34,300 nucleotides of DNA from Candidatus Angelobacter sp. Gp1-AA117 (GTDB lineage Bacteria; Acidobacteriota; Terriglobia; Terriglobales; Acidobacteriaceae): assembly GCA_003223515.1 (NCBI GenBank), contig QHVI01000086.1:1-34300 (forward strand), read 5' to 3'. The notes below the pieces were generated by a model. The model ran no database searches. It saw nothing but the letters and a program-made list of their open reading frames with translations, and had not been told where the DNA came from. Every line of letters begins with the position of its first letter. Position 1 is the first letter of the stretch. Shown here piece by piece: positions 30,071-34,300 of this stretch. A program made the position numbers and the translations under genes.

Positions 30071-30435
30071 ACAGACTCCCAAGAGTAATAGATTCGGAGA
30101 AGCGCAAAGCTAACACATTCGCATAGTGATTCTCAACTGCAAGGCACTCGTTGAGTTTATCGGAATCTATACACTTGAATGAACCGCAGAGGGCGCAGAG
30201 AACGCAGAGGAATGTTTCTTGAAATCTCTGCGACCTCTGCGTTCTCTCCGGTAAATCTTAAGTCTGAAGCATACAGGTTGCCGCGAGTCCCAGGCCGGGC
30301 GTATCCTTAACTTGCGCTCGGGGCGCAACCAGTCCGCGGAAAGGGCCGTGCCCACCCATTCAAGTTCAAAATCTACGCGAAACTTCTTTCAGCCTGATGG
30401 GTGCGGACTCCAGGCAGCCATGAGAGGAGATTCGT
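30071..30435. other. Divergent intergenic region with large hairpin (365 bases)
   Basis: It separates the Sua5-like gene (minus) from the ankyrin gene (plus). The main content is the facing nonamer arrays at 30184-30251. A GAGAGGA ribosome site lies at 30422-30428, 7 bases before the ATG at 30436. No gene is supported. Confidence 0.6.
30184..30251. repeat. Facing nonamer arrays forming a 27-bp imperfect hairpin
   Basis: The left arm is CCGCAGAGG, GCGCAGAGA, ACGCAGAGG; the right arm on the other strand reads CCGGAGAGA, ACGCAGAGG, TCGCAGAGA, with a 14-base loop. I count 20 of 27 positions paired. It is the only place in the window where the nonamer family occurs in both orientations. Confidence 0.85.
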
Positions 30436-31743
30436 ATGTTTCCTAATCCGCAATCGGTTATTCCTCTGCCGCCCCAGCCCAACCTTGAACAATACAAAAA
30501 GCTGGCTAAAGAGTTAATCAAAGCCTGTAAGTCCGGGAATCCTGATGCCATTCGAAACTGGGCGCGAGAGTGGCTGGAAGCCCTGTCTTTCTTACAGGAA
30601 GCACGGACAGAGATGCGAATTCATTTCGCCGATGAAATTGCAAAATTTGCTCAAAGCAGGCTGGCAACAAAACGCTCCGATGAACGTAAGTGCGTGCTCG
30701 CGGACGCTCAGTTCATTATTGCGCGTGTCCATGGATTTCAAAGCTGGCCCAGGATGGCCAAGCATATTGAGGCTCTTCACCATGTCTACTCGCCGGTATC
30801 AAAGTTTGAGGCCGCCGCAGACGCTATTATCAGCGGAGACTTGCCAACCCTTTTGAAATTGCTGCAGGAAGATTCCACGCTGGTCCATGCACACTCCACC
30901 CGCGAGCACCACGCCACTCTGCTGCATTATGTTTCGGCCAATGGCGTGGAAAATTACCGCCAGAAGACACCGAAGAACATCGTTAGGATGGCCGAGGCGT
31001 TGCTCGACGCCGGTGCTGATGTGAATGCTGAATGCAACGTCTATGGTGGCGGAGCAACCACGCTGGGACTCACTGCAACCAGCGTCCATCCGGAGCAGGC
31101 CGGGATGCAGATTGAACTGCTGCGGCTGCTGCTTGATCGTGGGGCGATCATCGATACCGATAAGAGAGGAGCAGTCGTTGGCTGCCTCGCGAATGGCAGA
31201 CGAAAAGCGGCTGAGTTTCTCGCCGACTGCGGCGCTCAGCTTGATCTTGAAGGCGCCTGCGGAGTAGGACGGCTTGACATGGTCCGCACCTTCTTCGCAG
31301 AAGACGGTTCCTTGAAACCAAGTGCAACTCTGGAGCAGATGCAGGATGGCTTTGCCTGGGCGTGCGAGTATGGACGCAAAGAGGTCGTCGAGTTCCTGCT
31401 GAAGCACGGCATGGACGTCGCCGATCGGGACAAACCAACGGCATTGCATTGGGCGGCTTACGCTGGACACGCAGAGATAGTCAAGCTCCTTCTGGAATGC
31501 AGTGCTCCTGTTGACATAAAAGAAAAGGCCCATAATGGCACGCCGCTGGATTGGGCTTTTTATGGCTGGGCCCATCCACCCGAGCGCGCCCAGCAGGAAA
31601 ATTATTACGAGATTGTCGCGCTCCTGATACGCGCCGGGGCAAAGACGGATGAGCGATGGCTCGCCCAAGACCCTGACCGGCCACAGATCAATCGACTACT
31701 CGCCGATCCTAAAATGCTGGCGGCGCTTGAGGGCAGCCTATGA
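30436..31743 (+). CDS. Ankyrin-repeat protein
   Basis: The protein is 435 residues with GAGAGGA upstream of the ATG. Residues 1-125 are a helical N-terminal domain starting LEQYKKLAKELIKACKSGN and ending FIIARVHGFQSWPRMAKHIE; I recall this domain ahead of ankyrin repeats in other soil bacteria. Ankyrin units follow: LLHYVSANG...ALLDAGADVNAE, LLRLLLDRGAIIDT, VEFLLKHGMDVADRDKPTALHWAAYAGHAEIVKLLL and IVALLIRAGAKTD. There is no signal peptide, so it is probably cytoplasmic and protein-binding. No enzymatic motif is seen. It stands alone, 42 bases before the methyltransferase gene on the same strand. Confidence 0.88.
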   Translation: MFPNPQSVIPLPPQPNLEQYKKLAKELIKACKSGNPDAIRNWAREWLEALSFLQEARTEMRIHFADEIAKFAQSRLATKRSDERKCVLADAQFIIARVHGFQSWPRMAKHIEALHHVYSPVSKFEAAADAIISGDLPTLLKLLQEDSTLVHAHSTREHHATLLHYVSANGVENYRQKTPKNIVRMAEALLDAGADVNAECNVYGGGATTLGLTATSVHPEQAGMQIELLRLLLDRGAIIDTDKRGAVVGCLANGRRKAAEFLADCGAQLDLEGACGVGRLDMVRTFFAEDGSLKPSATLEQMQDGFAWACEYGRKEVVEFLLKHGMDVADRDKPTALHWAAYAGHAEIVKLLLECSAPVDIKEKAHNGTPLDWAFYGWAHPPERAQQENYYEIVALLIRAGAKTDERWLAQDPDRPQINRLLADPKMLAALEGSL

Positions 31744-31784
31744 CATATTTCGAAAGGAAGCGTTGAGGCAATTATCATAAACAT

Positions 31785-32606
31785 ATGCCTGTCCCCGACC
31801 TGAGCCGCGTGCGTACTGTTACCAGCCGCCAGAACAGCCTTGTGAAAGACCTGCGCAAAGCATTTTCCCAGGCTGAACCCACGGCCGATGGCTACATCGC
31901 CATTGAAGGCATACGCATCGTCGAAGAAGCCATCCGCAGCGGTCTCCGTTTCCGCGCCTTGTTCCTCAGCGAGAGTGGTGCTGCCCAGGGCAGCCGCCTG
32001 GTGCCGCAGATGGCAGACAACGTGGAGATTCTATTGCTGCCCGATGAGGTGTTTACCAGTTCCGTGGCGACAGAAACGCCGCAGGGTGTGGCTGCCCTGG
32101 TGAAACTGAAGACATCCGACCTGAAGGACCTTCTCGAAGATCCCTCGAAGGAGCTTGCGGTGATTGGGACTGTAGGCATTCAGGACCCGGGGAATCTCGG
32201 CACCATCATTCGCTCGGCTGAAGCATTTGGAATACGTGGGGTTCTGCTTGGGCCAAAAACCGTGAGCCATTACAACTCCAAGGTAGTGCGAGCCTCGGCA
32301 GGGTCGGTATTCCGCCAGCGGATCATCAAAGCGCCGGTATTCTCAGAGGCCATACGCCTGCTCAAAGCCTATGATTTCTTCGTGATTGGCACTTCCTCGC
32401 ATAAAGGCAAGCCCCTGGATCAGGCAGACCTGGCCGGGCGAGTGGCATTGCTGATCGGCAGCGAAGGCGCAGGGCTGCCACCGGACGTGGTTGCGGAAGT
32501 CAATGAATTCATTACAATTCCTCACTCGGAGAAAGTCGAGTCACTCAACGCCGGTGTGGCCGCGTCTATTCTGTTATACGAGGCAGCCAGGCAGAGACGA
32601 ACGTAA
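31785..32606 (+). CDS. SpoU/TrmH-family RNA 2'-O-methyltransferase
   Basis: The protein is 273 residues, with an N-terminal substrate-binding domain (YIAIEGIRIVEEAIRSG) and a SPOUT knot. Motif 1 is QDPGNLGTIIRSAEAFG, motif 2 LIGSEGAGLP, and motif 3 IPHSEKVESLNAGVAASILLYE. It transfers methyl from S-adenosylmethionine to a ribose 2'-OH, most likely in 23S rRNA (RlmB/YsgA-like); the exact nucleotide cannot be told. All three knot motifs, including the conserved N and R of motif 1, are present. No clear ribosome site precedes the ATG. Its neighbours are housekeeping genes of nucleic-acid metabolism. Confidence 0.93.
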   Translation: MPVPDLSRVRTVTSRQNSLVKDLRKAFSQAEPTADGYIAIEGIRIVEEAIRSGLRFRALFLSESGAAQGSRLVPQMADNVEILLLPDEVFTSSVATETPQGVAALVKLKTSDLKDLLEDPSKELAVIGTVGIQDPGNLGTIIRSAEAFGIRGVLLGPKTVSHYNSKVVRASAGSVFRQRIIKAPVFSEAIRLLKAYDFFVIGTSSHKGKPLDQADLAGRVALLIGSEGAGLPPDVVAEVNEFITIPHSEKVESLNAGVAASILLYEAARQRRT

Positions 32607-32656
32607 GAGATGCATACCCGCATAACCAACCATTTCGGACTGCACGATTGGGTTTT

Positions 32657-32696
32657 CCGATCTCCCGGTCACCAGATCACCCGATCACCAGATTTT
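32657..32696 (+). repeat. Octamer array (CCGATCAC-like) before rarA
   Basis: Units CCGATCTC, CCGGTCAC, CAGATCAC, CCGATCAC and CAGATTTT. It ends 2 bases before the ATG of rarA and leaves no room for a Shine-Dalgarno sequence. Confidence 0.85.
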
Positions 32697-32698
32697 TT

Positions 32699-34033
32699 AT
32701 GAGTCTCTTCCAGGCACTTCCGGACCAGCACAACAAGGGCGCACGCCCTCTGGCAGACCGCATGCGTCCGCGCACGCTCGATGAATTTGTCGGCCAGGAG
32801 CATATTCTTGCTCCCGGCAAGCCCCTGCGCCTGCAGATCGAACGCGATGATCCCGGCTCCATCATCTTCTGGGGACCGCCCGGCACAGGGAAAACCACGC
32901 TGGCCAAGATTATTGCCAATGTGACCAAGGCGGAGTTCATCGAATTTTCCGCCGTGCTCTCCGGAATCAAGGAAATCAAGCAGGTGATGGCGGATGCGGA
33001 AAAGGCGCGCCAGTACGGCACCCGCACCATTCTCTTCATCGACGAGATTCACCGCTTCAACCGCCCCCAGCAGGACGCCTTCCTTCCGCACGTGGAGCAC
33101 GGGAACATCCGGCTGATCGGGGCTACTACCGAGAACCCATCGTTTGAAATCAACGGGGCATTGCTCTCGCGCTGCCGTGTTTACATCCTGAAGCCGCTCG
33201 CCGAAGACCAGATCATGGTACTGCTGCGCCGTGCCCTGGAAGATGAGGAGCGCGGCCTGGGCAAGCTGCATCTCCGCGCAAAGGATGATGTGCTGCGGCA
33301 GATCGCAGTCTATGCCAGCGGAGATGCGCGCTCCGCTTACAACGTGCTGGAAGTCGCGGCCGCGACTGCTGGCGAACAGGGAGAAATTAGCGATGAGATT
33401 CTGAAAGACACTCTGCAGAAAAAGATTCTGCTTTATGACAAGTCAGGGGAAGAGCACTACAACCTCATCTCCGCCCTGCACAAGGCAGTACGCAACAGCG
33501 ATGTGGATGCCTCGCTCTATTGGCTGGGACGCATGCTCGAATCCGGCGAGGACCCGCTCTACATCGCGCGCCGGGTGGTACGCATGTCAGTGGAAGATAT
33601 CGGGCTGGCTGCGCCCGAAGCGCTGAATCTTTGCCTCTCAGCCAAAGACGCCATTGATTTCCTGGGCATGCCGGAAGGCGCGCTGGCTCTTGCCCAGGCT
33701 GTGGCTTACCTGGCGCTGGCTCCAAAATCCAACGCGCTTTATACCGCCTATGGTGAAGTGCTGGAAGACGTTGAAAAGACCACCGCCGAGCCCGTGCCGC
33801 TGCACATCCGCAATGCGGTGACCAAGTTGATGAAACAGGTGGGATACGGCAAAGGCTATCAGTACGCCCACGATCTCAATACCAAAGTTGCCGACATGGA
33901 ATGCCTGCCCGACAACCTCCGCGGCCGCCAGTACTACCACCCGACCAATGAAGGCCGCGAAAAAGCTTTGGGACAAAGATTGGAAGAAATTCGGCGGTTA
34001 CGGGAGGAAGCAAAAAACCTCGATAACGCTTAA
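32699..34033 (+). CDS. rarA: Replication-associated recombination protein A (MgsA/RarA AAA+ ATPase)
   Basis: The protein is 444 residues from ATG 32699. A TTG at 32648 would add 17 residues read from the octamer array and is rejected. RarA acts at stalled replication forks with SSB. Domains: PLADRMRPRTLDEFVGQEH, Walker A GPPGTGKT (59-66), Walker B ILFIDEIHRFN (111-121), sensor GATTENPSF (141-149) and arginine motif LLSRCRVY, followed by the helical tetramerisation domain (ISALHKAVRNSD, YIARRVVRMSVEDIGLA) and the C-terminal YPHDxxx-type region (GYQYAHD). Length and motifs match the family throughout. It lacks a visible ribosome site, presumably because of the array. Confidence 0.96.
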   Translation: MSLFQALPDQHNKGARPLADRMRPRTLDEFVGQEHILAPGKPLRLQIERDDPGSIIFWGPPGTGKTTLAKIIANVTKAEFIEFSAVLSGIKEIKQVMADAEKARQYGTRTILFIDEIHRFNRPQQDAFLPHVEHGNIRLIGATTENPSFEINGALLSRCRVYILKPLAEDQIMVLLRRALEDEERGLGKLHLRAKDDVLRQIAVYASGDARSAYNVLEVAAATAGEQGEISDEILKDTLQKKILLYDKSGEEHYNLISALHKAVRNSDVDASLYWLGRMLESGEDPLYIARRVVRMSVEDIGLAAPEALNLCLSAKDAIDFLGMPEGALALAQAVAYLALAPKSNALYTAYGEVLEDVEKTTAEPVPLHIRNAVTKLMKQVGYGKGYQYAHDLNTKVADMECLPDNLRGRQYYHPTNEGREKALGQRLEEIRRLREEAKNLDNA

Positions 34034-34111
34034 TACCTCTGAGCTGCTCCATCAAGATCAGAACTCAGATAGAACCAATACTGCAGCGAAAATCCTTCAG
34101 CAGCCATATAA

Positions 34112-34140
34112 AACATAGTAGTATATATTACTACTGTGTT
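34112..34140. terminator. AT-rich palindrome downstream of rarA
   Basis: AACA-AGTAGTA and TACTACT-TGTT form a nearly perfect 29-base palindrome about 80 bases after the rarA stop. It could be a bidirectional terminator or lie at the border of the insertion sequence that seems to start to its right. No long T-tract follows. Confidence 0.4.
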
Positions 34141-34207
34141 AATAAACTTGGTTCCACCTCGCGGATTTAAGAGGCGTGATATGCGAGCGCGATGCTAATT
34201 TGATGGC

Positions 34208-34300
34208 ATGAAGGCTAGCCAGCGAGAGATTAGGAAGCAACAGGAGCGTTTCGCAACCTATCTGGATCAGGTAACGCAGGTGGCAGGACATGCCGACCGC
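34208..34300 (+). mobile_element. Start of a probable IS701-family transposase (truncated by window end)
   Basis: From ATG 34208 the frame stays open to the end and reads 31 residues with QERFATYLDQVTQVAGHADR. I recognise this as the N-terminal helix of IS701-family transposases, which typically continue with a 'GLLLPGERKSVEP' block outside this window. No inverted repeat end can be confirmed because the right end is missing. The call rests on about 20 residues. Confidence 0.5.

Noticed and set aside
32648-32698. Upstream TTG start for rarA
   Set aside because: The 17 added residues are the translated octamer array; the family N-terminus fits ATG 32699.

Overview
The window is about 34 kb of bacterial chromosome with moderately high GC. 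Gene content points to an Acidobacteriota (Terriglobia-like) genome, with fair but not certain confidence. The pointers are the N-terminus of an acidobacterial-type (ADOP) ABC permease, a sugar kinase fused to a RapZ C-terminal domain, a stand-alone Ku, secreted glycine/asparagine-rich and YVTN lipoproteins, and intergenic spaces packed with short repeats. This assignment is an inference; no rRNA or marker phylogeny is in the window.

Left part (1-5995): the end of a type I restriction-modification operon (partial hsdS, then hsdR), a repeat-rich spacer, an orphan DUF3631 helicase-like gene of the kind found in phages and mobile elements, and an 891-base gene-free stretch. That stretch holds iteron-like boxes, hairpins and a 108-109 bp tandem repeat. 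It looks like an accessory region with restriction and a degraded mobile element.

Middle part (6035-17278): a zinc alcohol dehydrogenase; a MITE-like palindromic element; an ABC-2 exporter whose permease lacks a central segment; an alpha/beta hydrolase; a receiver-like protein without its phospho-acceptor; and tRNA-Glu(CTC). Next to the tRNA is a translationally coupled AAA ATPase plus DUF4276 (Toprim-like) pair, the best candidate for an anti-phage module. An NtrY/NtrC-type two-component pair follows, then a MacB/LolD-type ABC ATPase, the stub of its ADOP permease and a HEAT-repeat exported protein, all on the minus strand.

Peptidoglycan-recycling block (17279-21633): a beta-lactamase-fold hydrolase coupled to murQ on the plus strand converges on a coupled minus-strand pair, an AmgK-like kinase fused to a RapZ-type sensor domain and a MurU-like nucleotidyltransferase. 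The first pair feeds the catabolic branch (MurNAc-6-P to GlcNAc-6-P). The second would feed the salvage branch (MurNAc to UDP-MurNAc).

Right part (21849-34300): a secreted M28 peptidase, a YVTN propeller lipoprotein, Ku, a DUF92 membrane protein, a four-repeat lipoprotein, a YdcF/SanA-like protein coupled to a Sua5/YrdC-type tRNA-modification enzyme, an ankyrin protein, a SpoU-type RNA methyltransferase, rarA, and the first codons of a probable IS701-family transposase.

The most unusual signal is non-coding. Nearly every intergenic space carries short tandem arrays with a period of 7, 8, 9 or 10 bases. Many abut start codons or supply stop codons. Larger dispersed palindromic elements show paired base changes that keep their stems.
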